Source: Polaromonas sp.
GTDB taxonomy: Bacteria; Pseudomonadota; Gammaproteobacteria; Burkholderiales; Burkholderiaceae_C
Direction: 5' to 3'
Length of the DNA stretch: 64,000 nucleotides
Assembly (NCBI RefSeq): GCF_013817205.1
Contig: NZ_JACDDD010000009.1
Location: 1-64,000, forward strand
Part shown: positions 8,794 to 17,211 of the stretch, piece by piece
How the letters are laid out: the number at the start of each line of letters is the position of its first letter
How positions within the stretch are numbered: the stretch's first letter is position 1
The notes under the pieces: generated by a model
What the model saw: only the letters and a program-made list of their open reading frames with translations
What the model was told of the DNA's origin: nothing
Databases searched by the model: none
Made by a program: the position numbers and the translations under genes

Positions 8794-8849
8794 AAGCCGG
8801 GTACTTTAGGGGGGCGGCTTATGAAAACAAACGACATATTTGTAGTTCA

Positions 8850-8869
8850 CTTATGCGCATAAGCTTATT
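8850..8869 (-). promoter_or_regulatory. Palindromic operator candidate upstream of the cys operon
   Basis: CTTATGCGCATAAG (8850-8863) is a perfect 14-bp palindrome, immediately followed by AAGCTTATT, 57 bases upstream of the first operon gene. A LysR-type sulfur regulator (CysB/Cbl) is the expected binder for this operon. That is inference from the pathway, not from a matched consensus. Confidence 0.45.
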
Positions 8870-8967
8870 CACCTGCTTTTATGCGGCCTGCGGGTTGTCG
8901 GCAACGCCGCTGGGGAGCGTCTGAAACCCGCATAATCCAGAGCAAACAATGACGGAGCGGCGGGACT

Positions 8968-9753
8968 GTGAAGCAGATTTTTGTCAAGTACTTCGGCTTT
9001 AGCGAGCCCGAGCGCCACGCGCTGGACACGGTGTTCCGCCTGTCCGAATCTGGCGCAATGGCCTATTCGCCGTGGACGCCGACATCACGCGAACCCCCTG
9101 TGGTGATGCTGGTGGATGGCGACAGCTGGGAAGCCGTGCTGGAACTGGCCAACCCGGCGAATGATGGCATCCGGCTGGTCTGGGTGGGACACGGCGCCCC
9201 GGCCGACGCTTGGCGGGTGTTCGCAGCGCCGGTCAGGTGGTCGGCGGTAATTGAGGCGCTGGACGCGGAATTTGCGCCGGTGCGCACCAAGGCTCTTTCG
9301 CTGGACCTCGAACTGGAGCACACTCAAGACATGGACGTGCAACTCGACGCCGAAGAAGACACTGCGCCCATGGCGCTTGAAGGTGCGCCAGCCAGCACCC
9401 GGCGGGTATTGGTGGTGGACGCCGGGCGCGATGCGCGCCTGTACCTGCGCGCCAAACTGGCCAGCGCCAGCCTGCATGATGTTGATGAGGCTGCCAGTGG
9501 CGCTGATGCGCTGGCCTTGCTGCAAAGCCATACCTACCACCTGGTGATTGTGGATCTGGGCCTGACCGACATGAACAGCTGGCAAGTGGTCAAGGCCGTG
9601 GACAGGACCCGGCCGGTGATTCCCCACATGTTTGTCACCGACGCTGAATCGGCCTGGTGGCGCGGGGTGCAAGCCCGGTATTCCGGCGCGCAGGTCTATC
9701 TGCCCAAGCCGCTGGATCCTGAAAAACTCAAAACTCTGCTACAAACTTTGTAG
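8968..9753 (+). CDS. Response-regulator-like protein: degenerate N-terminal module plus REC domain
   Basis: 261 residues, GTG start preceded by a GGAG-like ribosome site. Residues 145-261 form a standard receiver: acidic D151 and D155 (VVDAGRD), phospho-acceptor D196 (VIVDLGLTDMNSW), T224 and K247 (LPKP). Residues 44-100 look like a decayed receiver-like half (VVMLVDGDSW, VWVGHGA, AAPVRW) without a clear phospho-site. There is no DNA-binding or enzymatic output domain and no histidine kinase nearby. The final codons (TLLQTL-stop) lie inside a copy of the dispersed repeat. mnmC is convergent. Confidence 0.75.
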   Translation: MKQIFVKYFGFSEPERHALDTVFRLSESGAMAYSPWTPTSREPPVVMLVDGDSWEAVLELANPANDGIRLVWVGHGAPADAWRVFAAPVRWSAVIEALDAEFAPVRTKALSLDLELEHTQDMDVQLDAEEDTAPMALEGAPASTRRVLVVDAGRDARLYLRAKLASASLHDVDEAASGADALALLQSHTYHLVIVDLGLTDMNSWQVVKAVDRTRPVIPHMFVTDAESAWWRGVQARYSGAQVYLPKPLDPEKLKTLLQTL

Positions 9754-9788
9754 CTGCTCACGCCCGCTCGACAAGGGTCAGAGCCTTG
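9737..9788 (+). repeat. Dispersed palindromic repeat copy
   Basis: TGCTACAAACTTTGTAGC is an imperfect hairpin, followed by TGCTCACGCCCGCTCGACAA and GGGTCAGAGCC. Hairpin first, then a GC-rich segment with ACAAGGG and AGxGCC, is the layout shared by the other copies. It overlaps the 3' end of the receiver gene. Confidence 0.75.
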
Positions 9789-9796
9789 AATGCTTG

Positions 9797-11668
9797 TTAA
9801 GCAGGGGCCCGGCGCAAGAAGCGGCTGGCCGACAGCGCCTGCGCCAGGCGTTGCTCCACCGGCAGCGGCTCGCCATGCAGGCGTGCTGCCAGCAGTTCAC
9901 CGCACAGGATCGCAAAACTGAGCCCGCGTGAGCCCATGGCCGTGCTGAGCCAGAGGCCGGGTTGCTGCGCCTCATCAACCGCGCCCACCAGCGGCAGCCG
10001 GTCGGGCGAGGCGCAGCGCGCACCGGCCCAGGCGCGCACCGACCCGCTTTTAAAATCGGGCGCCAGCGTCAGCGCCGTGGCCGGCAGCAGGGTTTGCAGG
10101 CGCTGCAGATTGGCAGCCTGATCGCCGGATCGCGTTTCGGTGCTTTCCTCATCGCGCTGGAAGCTGGCACCCGCAAGCCAGGCCATGCCGCCATCGGTGG
10201 GCACGGCCGGGATGAAACTGCCGCTGCCATTGACCACAAAAGGTGGAAAAGCCGCTGCGCCCGCCGTATCGGCGTGTAGGGCCCAGGACATCTGGCCGCG
10301 AATCGCCTGCAGCGGCAAGTCGCCCCCGACCAGCAGGCGGCTGGCATGGCCTGCGGCCAGCACCACCATGGCGGCCTGCGCCAGCCCCTTGCCCTGCGCA
10401 TCAAGCACCTGCCAGTGTCCGGTTTCCGGATTCCGCTGCAATCGGCTGGCCGCGATGCCACCGCGCCAGCGAAGGCCAGACTGCGCCAGCAGGGCCTGCA
10501 CCAGCCGGGCCGGCTTGATCCAGCCGCCACGCGTGTGCCAGCAAGCCGGGCCGTCGGTCGCGACCAGTCCCGCCAGGGCCAGTTTCGATGGGTCGGCGAT
10601 GTCACTCCAGTCGCGCCCGGCCTCCGGCCAGTCAGCCGCCAGACCCGCACTACCATCCAGCCGCCGCTCCAGCACACCGCAGGCCTGCCAGTCCTCGCCG
10701 GCTTGCAGCAGGGCTTCGGCCTGCTGCAAGGTGGCGCGCACGCCGCAGCGCGTCAGGCGCGACAGCAGGCTGTCGTCGGGCGAGACATGCGGCACCAGCA
10801 CCCCGGCCGGCAGCCCCGAAGCGCCGCCGGCGGGCGCTGCGTGGCTGTCCAGCACCTCGACCTGCCAGCCACGCCGAGCCAGGCTGGCCGCCGCCGCCGC
10901 GCCAGCCAGACCGCCGCCTATCACCACGCAACTCGTCGGGTTCACGGTGGTGAAGGTTTGGGCCTTGCGCGGCTCCCAGCGCGGGCCGAACACGCCCTGC
11001 AGGTTGTCGCGCTTGGGCGGCAGGCCGGGTGTTTTGTGCACCACAAAACCGCATTGGGTGAGGTTGTCGAGTACCGCCCGCGCAATTGTCCAGCTCGCGA
11101 TCCGGGTGCCGCGGCGGCAGCAGCGCGCCACCGCCTTGAGGGTGTGCAGGGCCCACATGTCCGGGTTTTTTGCGGGGCTGAAGCCGTCGAGATAAACCGC
11201 ATCGGCTTGGAAGTGTTGTTCGCGCAGCATCGCTTTGGTGTCACCGATGCACAGGCTCAGCAGGACCCGGCCTTCTTCAAACACCAGCCGATGCACGCCC
11301 GGCAACAGCCCCCAGAACTGCGCCTGCAGTTGCTGCGCCAGGGGTATCAGTTCCGGATGCGCGGCGGCGGCACGCAGGATGTCATCGGCGCTGGCTGGAA
11401 AGGCCTCGGTCGAAACCAAATGCAGCAGGCGCGGCCGCGCGGGATCGGCCTTCCAGGCCTGCCAGGTCACCAGAAAGTTCAGGCCCAGGCCGAAACCGGT
11501 TTCCAGAATGCGCCACTGCGGCTGGTGCGCCCAGGCTCCGGGCAACCCGCAACCCCGCAGAAACACCTCACGCGATTGCGCCAGCCCGCCAAGTTCGCTG
11601 CGGTAACGGTCGCCAAAGCGCGGGCTATAAGGTGTGCCGTCGGCCAGCCACTCAATCCGCTCGGCCAT
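9797..11668 (-). CDS. mnmC: Bifunctional tRNA wobble-uridine modification enzyme MnmC
   Basis: Finishes mnm5s2U34 synthesis: the C-terminal FAD oxidoreductase removes the carboxymethyl group and the N-terminal SAM methyltransferase adds the methyl. The N-terminus has PYSPRFGDRYRS and the SAM loop ILETGFGLGLNFL, with the DUF752 block DAVYLDGFSPAKNPDMW and PGLPPKRDNLQGVF. The second domain opens with the Rossmann motif VVIGGGLAGAAAAASLARRG. It ends with the DAO-type GSRGLSFAILCGELLAA. The length of 623 residues fits a complete fused enzyme. It begins 8 bases after yggX on the same strand. Confidence 0.95.
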   Translation of the reverse strand: MAERIEWLADGTPYSPRFGDRYRSELGGLAQSREVFLRGCGLPGAWAHQPQWRILETGFGLGLNFLVTWQAWKADPARPRLLHLVSTEAFPASADDILRAAAAHPELIPLAQQLQAQFWGLLPGVHRLVFEEGRVLLSLCIGDTKAMLREQHFQADAVYLDGFSPAKNPDMWALHTLKAVARCCRRGTRIASWTIARAVLDNLTQCGFVVHKTPGLPPKRDNLQGVFGPRWEPRKAQTFTTVNPTSCVVIGGGLAGAAAAASLARRGWQVEVLDSHAAPAGGASGLPAGVLVPHVSPDDSLLSRLTRCGVRATLQQAEALLQAGEDWQACGVLERRLDGSAGLAADWPEAGRDWSDIADPSKLALAGLVATDGPACWHTRGGWIKPARLVQALLAQSGLRWRGGIAASRLQRNPETGHWQVLDAQGKGLAQAAMVVLAAGHASRLLVGGDLPLQAIRGQMSWALHADTAGAAAFPPFVVNGSGSFIPAVPTDGGMAWLAGASFQRDEESTETRSGDQAANLQRLQTLLPATALTLAPDFKSGSVRAWAGARCASPDRLPLVGAVDEAQQPGLWLSTAMGSRGLSFAILCGELLAARLHGEPLPVEQRLAQALSASRFLRRAPA

Positions 11669-11676
11669 GCGCCGAA

Positions 11677-11949
11677 TCAGGCAGTGGGTGGAATGTAGCC
11701 TTGGACTTTATCGGCGCCGGTGCCGAAAAAGTGGTTTTCCATTTGCCGGGCCAGGTACTGGCGGGCGCGGGCATCGGCCAGGTTCAGGCGGTTTTCATTG
11801 ACCAGCATGGTCTGCTGCTTCATCCACTCGGCCCAGGCTTCCTTGCTGACTTCTTCCCACAGGCGCTTGCCCAGCGGGCCGGGGTAGGGCGGGAAATCCA
11901 GGCCTTCTGCTTCGCGGCCCAGTTTGATGCAGTTGACGGTGCGTGCCAT
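11677..11949 (-). CDS. yggX: Probable Fe(2+)-trafficking protein YggX
   Basis: 90 residues covering the whole family. [20 protein letters not shown] carries the conserved Cys7, then [31 protein letters not shown] and a C-terminal MENHFFG. YggX proteins protect Fe-S enzymes from oxidative damage and may shuttle ferrous iron. The gene is transcribed just ahead of mnmC, 8 bases apart. Confidence 0.95.
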   Translation of the reverse strand: MARTVNCIKLGREAEGLDFPPYPGPLGKRLWEEVSKEAWAEWMKQQTMLVNENRLNLADARARQYLARQMENHFFGTGADKVQGYIPPTA

Positions 11950-12214
11950 GGGGATGTCTTTCGTGAGAGGTCGTTATGGGTGTGCTTGAGAGCCGGCGCT
12001 TTATTTTCACTCGCACCGTGCCGGGTCGGGGCTTGCGGAATCCAGTTGGCTGCTCAAGCCATCCCAATTGAACTGAAATCCGAAAGCAGACCCGTGACCC
12101 CGCGCGGCCATTTTATGAATGTTTCCACCCTTCTCGCAGTAGCCGTTGGGCTGGCAGGGTCAGGCGTGCGCCGCGCTCGCGCAATCCTTCGCGACTAACT
12201 GCCCTCGACCCAGC

Positions 12215-13402
12215 TCAGCGCGGTCTGCGACCCGCTGACCCGAATTTTTTTTGCAGCACCAGAGCCAGCAGCGCCAGGCCTGCGGAGGACACGCCGTAAA
12301 CCAGGGCACGCTGCCTCAGCGTGCTTGTCGCAGGGCGCAGCGCACTTGCCACAGGGCGATGAGCCGGGGCGGGCAGTGCGTCCTGGGGGACGGCAGGAAT
12401 TTCTTTGCCCCCCGCGTCGCTGCGGTGCGGAGCCGCGACCGCAGGCGCAAGCACGCTGCCCCCGTCGGCATCGGATCCCGCAACCGGCGTCTCCTTGTGG
12501 CCGACCTGGCCCTTGAGCGAGCCGTGTTCATGCGCAAACACCCAGGTGAATTCTGCGCCCAGCAAGAAAATCTGCGCCGAGTAGTAGACCCACAGCAGCA
12601 GCACCACCAGCGAGCCGGCCGCCGCAAACGAGGAGGTCACGCTGCTTTTTCCGATGTACAGGCCGATCAGCGTTTTGCCGATCTCGAACAGCACGGCGGT
12701 GACGGCGGCGCCGACCCAGACATCGCGCCAGCTCACGCTCGCCTGCGGCATCAGCTTGAAAATCATGGCAAACAGCAGGCTGGAGACCCCGAGCGAAATC
12801 GCTGTGTTCACCACCTGCAGCAATACCTCCCACCCCGGGAACAAGCCGTTGGCCCAGCCGCCGAAAGCTGCCACGCCAGCGCTGAAAACCAGCGATACCG
12901 ACAGCAAAAAGCCAAGTCCCAGGATAAAGCCCAGCGACAGCAGGCGCGCGCGCAGGGTGGCCCAGATGCCGGACGCCTTTTGTGAGGGTGGCACGTCCCA
13001 GACCCGGTCCAGCGCGCTTTGCAGTTCGGCAAATACTGTGGTGGCACCCACCACCAGCACAGCCACGCTGATCAGGGTGGCGAAGACGCCTTTGGCTGGT
13101 TTGTTGGCACTTTCGATCAGGGCTTGCACGCCAATAGCGCCGTCCTTGCCGATCAGGCCGGTGAGTTGGGCCACTATTTCACCCTGTACGGCGTCGCGCC
13201 CCCAGAGCATGCCGGCGACGGCGATCACAATGATCAGCAGCGGCGCGATCGAAAACACGGTGTAGTAGGAAATCGCCGCCCCCATGCTGGGCGCGTAGTC
13301 GTCGATCCAGGCGGTGACAGATTGCCTGGCAAGGCGGTAGAAAAGCTGGAAATGCACGGTGGGGTCCTGGCAAAACACCGGCGACGGCCGGCAACGGTAC
13401 AA
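12215..13402 (-). CDS. YihY/BrkB-family inner-membrane protein
   Basis: Up to 395 residues. The family core is clear: DYAPSMGAAISYYTVFSIAPLL near the N-terminus, GATTVFAELQSALDRVWDV, and six hydrophobic segments ending at AGSLVVLLLWVYYSAQIFLLGAEFTWVFA. The last 100 residues are a polar, Ala/Pro-rich tail with one more possible hydrophobic stretch. The start is uncertain. An in-frame GTG at 13357 (VHFQLFYRLARQ) fits family alignments better than the ATG at 13402. The function of the family is not settled, despite the historical RNase BN name. About 265 bases separate it from yggX, with nothing recognisable between. Confidence 0.88.
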   Translation of the reverse strand: MYRCRPSPVFCQDPTVHFQLFYRLARQSVTAWIDDYAPSMGAAISYYTVFSIAPLLIIVIAVAGMLWGRDAVQGEIVAQLTGLIGKDGAIGVQALIESANKPAKGVFATLISVAVLVVGATTVFAELQSALDRVWDVPPSQKASGIWATLRARLLSLGFILGLGFLLSVSLVFSAGVAAFGGWANGLFPGWEVLLQVVNTAISLGVSSLLFAMIFKLMPQASVSWRDVWVGAAVTAVLFEIGKTLIGLYIGKSSVTSSFAAAGSLVVLLLWVYYSAQIFLLGAEFTWVFAHEHGSLKGQVGHKETPVAGSDADGGSVLAPAVAAPHRSDAGGKEIPAVPQDALPAPAHRPVASALRPATSTLRQRALVYGVSSAGLALLALVLQKKFGSAGRRPR

Positions 13403-13516
13403 AGTGTTTCAGATGGAGGCCGCGGGCGCCGTCGGTCCGGGCTGTAAGCTCGTGTAGGCGGGCTGCCATGGCTACATCCACCCGGTCCGACTGCCTCACC
13501 TCACGTAACCGGCACG

Positions 13517-13575
13517 GTATGAAAAATATCCCCGGGCCCACGACTGGCAAGCGTCGTGCGCTACAAAAATAATAG
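13517..13575 (-). repeat. Probable degenerate copy of the dispersed repeat
   Basis: On the minus strand TATTATTTTTGTAGCGCACG is followed by CGCTTGCCAGTCGTGGGCCC and a TATTTTTCAT tail. The order of blocks matches other copies, but the sequence is the most diverged of the set. It lies in the 270-base gap between yihY and the next + strand gene. Confidence 0.4.
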
Positions 13576-13673
13576 TGAACCGGCCGGGTACCGGGGCAAA
13601 CCCGCAGCATGACTGCTGGTAAAATGGCCGTTCTGGCGCTTGTTTTCGGGCCCGGGACCCCCAGCTCTGAAGC

Positions 13674-14027
13674 ATGACCACCACCCCCACCTCTTCTCCC
13701 AGCGCCAGCCTGACCGTGACCCACGTTCTCGCAGAGTTGCTTGAGCGTCTGGAGCACAGCCAGGAGCCGGTCGGGCCGGAGCAATACCTGTCGGTCGTGA
13801 ACCACTTGGCCGAGGCCTTCGGCAGCGCGCCGCAGGGCACGGAACTGGGGGCATTGCTCGATACCCACCCGGCTGCGGCCGAGTTGTACGAAAATATGCA
13901 CTACCAGTACGCGGGCTTGTGCCGTTCTCCGCTGGAAACATCCCTCAGCGCCGAGCAGCAAGCCAGGCAAGTCATCGGGCGCGCCATGCGCTCATCCAAC
14001 AAAGGAACCCCCTATGGCCAGAGCTGA
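13674..14027 (+). CDS. Conserved-looking small protein of unknown function
   Basis: 117 residues, not recognised. A Thr/Ser/Pro-rich first 12 residues precede a helical segment (VTHVLAELLERLEHS, VNHLAEAFGSA, ELGALLDTHPAAAELYENMH). There is no signal peptide, membrane span or cysteine motif apart from a lone Cys. Its stop overlaps the start of the next gene by 14 bases and trxC follows. The three form a probable operon and the two small proteins may share a redox or zinc-related setting. The function is unknown. Confidence 0.65.
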   Translation: MTTTPTSSPSASLTVTHVLAELLERLEHSQEPVGPEQYLSVVNHLAEAFGSAPQGTELGALLDTHPAAAELYENMHYQYAGLCRSPLETSLSAEQQARQVIGRAMRSSNKGTPYGQS

Positions 14028-14247
14028 TGCCAAAACCACTGTCCTCGCCGACGGGCTGCGCTACAAATCCAAGGTGTCGGGTTCGCCCTTTGTCGCGTCC
14101 GCCTCTTTCGGCGCGGCCACCATGTCCTGCTTCATGTGCGGCAAACACCGCCCACGCTCGCAAATGGGCACCCGCAAAGTGCTGGGCAAGTCGCACGCGG
14201 TCTGCGCGCCTTCCTGCAAGGCGTTGGACGAAGCCAACAACAGCTGA
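14014..14247 (+). CDS. Small cysteine-motif protein of unknown function
   Basis: 77 residues. Two paired cysteine motifs, CFMCGKHRPRSQ and CAPSC about 25 residues later, look like a zinc-binding knuckle. Basic residues between them (GTRKVLGKSH) could contact nucleic acid. It overlaps the preceding gene by 14 bases and is 32 bases ahead of trxC. I do not recognise the family, and zinc binding is inferred only from cysteine spacing. Confidence 0.65.
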   Translation: MARADAKTTVLADGLRYKSKVSGSPFVASASFGAATMSCFMCGKHRPRSQMGTRKVLGKSHAVCAPSCKALDEANNS

Positions 14248-14279
14248 CACCTTGCTGAAAAGCCCACCGGGCACGCGCG

Positions 14280-14717
14280 ATGGCTGATCCCCTGCACATT
14301 GTCTGCCCGCATTGCCACACCACCAACCGGGTGCGGCAGGACGACCTGGCCAAGGCGCCCGACTGCGGCAGTTGCCACAAGATGCTGTTCACCCAGCGTC
14401 CGGTGGCGCTGGATGAGGCGGCGTTTGACCGCCACGTCGGGCGCAACCAGATTCCGGTGCTGGTCGATTTCTGGGCGCCCTGGTGCGGCCCCTGCCTGCA
14501 GATGGCGCCGGCCTACGAACAGGCCGCCGCCGAGCTTGAGCCTGCTTTCCGCCTCGCCAAGGTCGATACCGAAGCTTCACCCACCCTGGGCGCGCGCTTC
14601 AACATTCGCAGCATCCCGACCCTCGCCCTGTTTGTGGGCGGCCGCGAGGTCGCGCGCCAACCCGGCGCCATGGGCCTGGCCGACATCGTGCGCTGGGCGA
14701 AGTTCCACGCACTCTGA
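14280..14717 (+). CDS. trxC: Thioredoxin 2 TrxC with N-terminal zinc finger
   Basis: A cytoplasmic disulfide reductase of 145 residues. The N-terminal zinc module has CPHC (9-12) and CGSC (29-32). The thioredoxin fold follows with active site WCGPC (C69 and C72) in VLVDFWAPWCGPCLQMAP, and the cis-Pro loop FNIRSIPTLALF. The four extra cysteines distinguish TrxC from TrxA. It ends the three-gene run beginning at 13674. Confidence 0.95.
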   Translation: MADPLHIVCPHCHTTNRVRQDDLAKAPDCGSCHKMLFTQRPVALDEAAFDRHVGRNQIPVLVDFWAPWCGPCLQMAPAYEQAAAELEPAFRLAKVDTEASPTLGARFNIRSIPTLALFVGGREVARQPGAMGLADIVRWAKFHAL

Positions 14718-14808
14718 GCTTGTTTCAGGCCTTTGCACGGGCTCTTGCTTCTGCACCAACGCACTGACAACCTGTTCCGGCTTGAGATCGTGCGAAAAAC
14801 CTTCTATG

Positions 14809-14860
14809 TGCTATATATTTCATAGCTACTCACACCCACCAGACAAGGGCTAAGGCCTGA
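14809..14860 (+). repeat. Dispersed palindromic repeat copy
   Basis: TGCTATATATTTCATAGC hairpin, then TACTCACACCCACCAGACAA and GGGCTAAGGCC. It lies between trxC and the following oxygenase gene. Confidence 0.8.
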
Positions 14861-14956
14861 TTTGATGCCTCAAACTGGCACATGTCCGGTTGCGGCCAGC
14901 GCGGGCGGGTGAGGGCGCTTACGCTTGCGCTCGTGCCACTTGATGCGATGTTAGCC

Positions 14957-15655
14957 ATGCCAACTTTTACCGAAACGCCATCTCAAGGCCTTGCGGATAC
15001 GCTGCAGACCCACGGCCACGCCGTGTTGCCGCAACTGCTCAGTGAGGCCGAATGTGCCGCCGTCACTGCCCTCTATCCGCAGACGGACAGCTTCCGCAGC
15101 CGCGTCGTGATGGCGCGTCACGGTTTTGGTCGGGGTGAATACCAGTATTTCAGCTACCCCTTGCCGGATCTGGTGCAAAGTCTGCGGGGTCGGCTTTATC
15201 CGCAGCTGGTAGAAGTGGCGAACCGATGGAACGAAGCCATGGGCATCGCCGTGCGTTACCCGGCAAGCCATTCGGAATTTTTGGCGCGCTGCCATGCGGC
15301 CGCACAAACGCGGCCAACGCCTTTGCTGCTGCAATATGCCGCAGGCGATTACAACTGCCTGCATCAGGACCTCTACGGTGACCATGTGTTTCCGCTGCAG
15401 GTGGCCATCCTGCTGTCGCGGCCCGGCGGGGACTTCACGGGCGGCGAGTTTGTGTTGACCGAGCAGCGCCCGCGCATGCAGTCGCGCGCCACCGTGGTGC
15501 CGCTGCAGCAGGGTGATGCGGTGGTGTTTGCCGTGCACCATCGGCCGGTGCAGGGCAGCCGGGGCTTTTACCGGGTCAACATGCGGCACGGCGTGAGCGA
15601 GGTCCGCTCAGGCCGGCGCCACACGCTGGGGATTATTTTTCATGACGCGCAGTAA
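14957..15655 (+). CDS. 2-oxoglutarate/Fe(II)-dependent dioxygenase family protein
   Basis: 232 residues from the ATG at 14957; the frame stays open to 14882. A facial-triad HxD is in YNCLHQDLYGDHVFPLQVAI. FTGGEFVLTEQRPRMQSR is the typical post-HxD strand of prolyl-hydroxylase-like enzymes. HHRPVQGSRGFYRVNMRHG supplies the distal His and the Arg for 2-oxoglutarate. The substrate is unknown. It is followed 26 bases later by alkB on the same strand, so two dioxygenases of one superfamily are neighbours. Repair-related or protein hydroxylation roles are both possible. Confidence 0.82.
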   Translation: MPTFTETPSQGLADTLQTHGHAVLPQLLSEAECAAVTALYPQTDSFRSRVVMARHGFGRGEYQYFSYPLPDLVQSLRGRLYPQLVEVANRWNEAMGIAVRYPASHSEFLARCHAAAQTRPTPLLLQYAAGDYNCLHQDLYGDHVFPLQVAILLSRPGGDFTGGEFVLTEQRPRMQSRATVVPLQQGDAVVFAVHHRPVQGSRGFYRVNMRHGVSEVRSGRRHTLGIIFHDAQ

Positions 15656-15681
15656 ACACGCGGGGCAGGGAAAATGACCGC

Positions 15682-16344
15682 GTGACTGCCGATCTGTTTG
15701 ATGACCTGGAGGCGCCCTCGCCGGCGCAGGAGCTACTGGCGCCCGGCGCCGTGCTGCTGCGCGGGTTTGCGCGGGACGTGGATGCCGCGCTGTTGCAAGC
15801 TTTGGACGATGTGCTGGCCGCCGCGCCGCTGCGCCATCTGGTCACGCCCGGCGGGCACACCATGTCGGTGGGCATGAGCAATTGCGGCCCGCTGGGCTGG
15901 GTGTCTGACCGGCGCGGCTACCGCTACGACGCGCGGGACCCGCTGACCGGCCAGCCCTGGCCCGCGATGCCCGGGCTGCTGCGCGCCTTCGCCGTGCGTG
16001 CAGCCCGGGCAGCGGGCTACCCGGACTTCATGCCCGACGCCTGCCTGATCAACCAGTACCTGCCGGGCAGCAAACTGTCGCTGCACCAGGACAGGGACGA
16101 GCAGGATTTTTCAGCGCCCATCGTGTCGGTTTCGCTGGGCCTGCCTGCGGTGTTTTTGTTCGGCAGCGAGCGCCGCGCCGACCGGCCACAGCGTTACCGC
16201 CTGCAGCACGGCGACGTGGTGGTATGGGGCGGCGCAGCGCGGCTGGCTTTTCATGGCGTGGCGCCGCTGGCCGACGGTGAACACGCGTTGCTGGGGCGAC
16301 GTCGCATCAACCTGACATTCCGGCGTGCCGGTCTGGATCTGTAG
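15682..16344 (+). CDS. alkB: DNA oxidative demethylase AlkB
   Basis: Removes methyl groups from 1-methyladenine and 3-methylcytosine using Fe(II) and 2-oxoglutarate. 220 residues with a GTG start. Diagnostic blocks are GGHTMSVGMSNCGPLGWVSD, the substrate-lid region GYRYDARDPLTGQPWPAMP, NQYLPGSKLSLHQDRDE with the HxD pair, the distal His in LAFHGVAPL, and RRRINLTFR with the 2OG-binding arginines. All key residues are present. Confidence 0.95.
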   Translation: MTADLFDDLEAPSPAQELLAPGAVLLRGFARDVDAALLQALDDVLAAAPLRHLVTPGGHTMSVGMSNCGPLGWVSDRRGYRYDARDPLTGQPWPAMPGLLRAFAVRAARAAGYPDFMPDACLINQYLPGSKLSLHQDRDEQDFSAPIVSVSLGLPAVFLFGSERRADRPQRYRLQHGDVVVWGGAARLAFHGVAPLADGEHALLGRRRINLTFRRAGLDL

Positions 16345-16350
16345 ATCAAA

Positions 16351-16394
16351 TCGGCCTCTAGCCCCCGTCTAACGGGCGCTAACAGCTATCAAAA
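16351..16394 (-). repeat. Dispersed palindromic repeat copy
   Basis: Minus strand reading: TTTTGATAGCTGTTAGCGCC, then CGTTAGACGGGGGCTAGAGG. It sits just past the alkB stop. Confidence 0.75.
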
Positions 16395-16409
16395 CAAGAG
16401 CAAAAATGC

Positions 16410-17204
16410 TCAGCGACACATGCTGAAGCCGCCGGTCTCCAGGTGGAAGTGGTCCTTGTGCGCCGCGTTGTAGTCCGGCCCCAGCACGCCCTTGAAATAG
16501 CGGCAGGCGCCGCTGTGCGCCGCCTTCAGGAACAGTGCTTCGGGTCCGGCCCCGGTCGCGTCGTCGTCCTGCCACTGCCGCAGCACCGAGATGGATTTGC
16601 CGTTGGCCAGCGTGAAACCGGCGATGTCCAGCGCATCGGCGGTGGCATGGCGGCTGCGGTTGCCCGAGGGCGCATTGGGCGCGGCACCTTCACCTGTATT
16701 GACGTTGCGGCAAGCGTAGCTGCCAAGGTGGGTGATGGCGGTGACGCGCTGGCCCGCGTGCAACTCTGCCGCCGGTTGCAAGGCATGCCTTTCCCACATC
16801 GCAAACGACAAGGCCATGGGGCAACTCAGCGACACCGGCGCACCCAGCTTCACGCCGGATTCCCGCAGCAGTACCGCGTTCTCGAAGCCGCAGCCCGGCC
16901 CGGTGACGCGGTCTGGCAGCGGGCTCTACCGCATGCCGGTCTGTGCCAGCGCAGCCAGGCAGCGCTGCGGATCCGCGCGCGCCCGCGCGAGTTTCATCGG
17001 CGTCAGGACGTTGGGCGGTGCCGCCACATCCAGCGGCGCCCAGGGGTTGAAGCGCTCGGGGATCGTGACTGCGCCGCTGTACACCGCATAGCCGCCGGCA
17101 ACCAGCGCAGCCCCCAGCAGCGCAAAGACCCAGCGACCCCAGCGGGGGCGGTTGGCAGGGGCAGGCGTATCAGAGGTGGCGTGCGGGCGCGGGGAAGGAG
17201 CCAT
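16410..17204 (-). pseudogene. Extensin-like C-domain protein split by an in-frame amber codon
   Basis: One continuous frame of 265 codons is interrupted only by TAG at 16926-16928. The N-terminal part (92 residues) has a membrane anchor (WVFALLGAALVAGGYAVYSG) and a PQRCLAALAQTGMR block. Just after the stop the reading continues in frame with SPLPDRVTGPGCGFENAVLL, then SLSCPMALSFAMWE, HATADALDIAGFTLANG and the C-terminal AHKDHFHLE. This is the complete order of the extensin-like family (PF06904). A tyrosine codon is expected at the stop, so one base change would explain it. Loss of function, readthrough or a base-call error cannot be told apart here. Confidence 0.85.
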
Positions 17205-17211
17205 GATTTGT

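Noticed and set aside
4360-8862. Long + strand open frames opposite the cys operon
   Set aside because: Composition is typical of antisense frames (His/Gln/Val-rich without domains), and the minus strand encodes complete Cys proteins.
9797-11698. Long + strand open frames opposite mnmC (for example 10346-11698)
   Set aside because: They are GC-rich antisense shadows of a clear MnmC reading and have no family resemblance or ribosome site.
11950-12214. A gene between yihY and yggX
   Set aside because: The open frame reaching 12198 is an extension of an antisense frame and carries no recognisable protein.
14957-16344. Oxygenase plus AlkB as an anti-phage or DNA-modification cassette
   Set aside because: No modification synthase, nuclease or mobile context is nearby; two housekeeping-type dioxygenases explain the locus.
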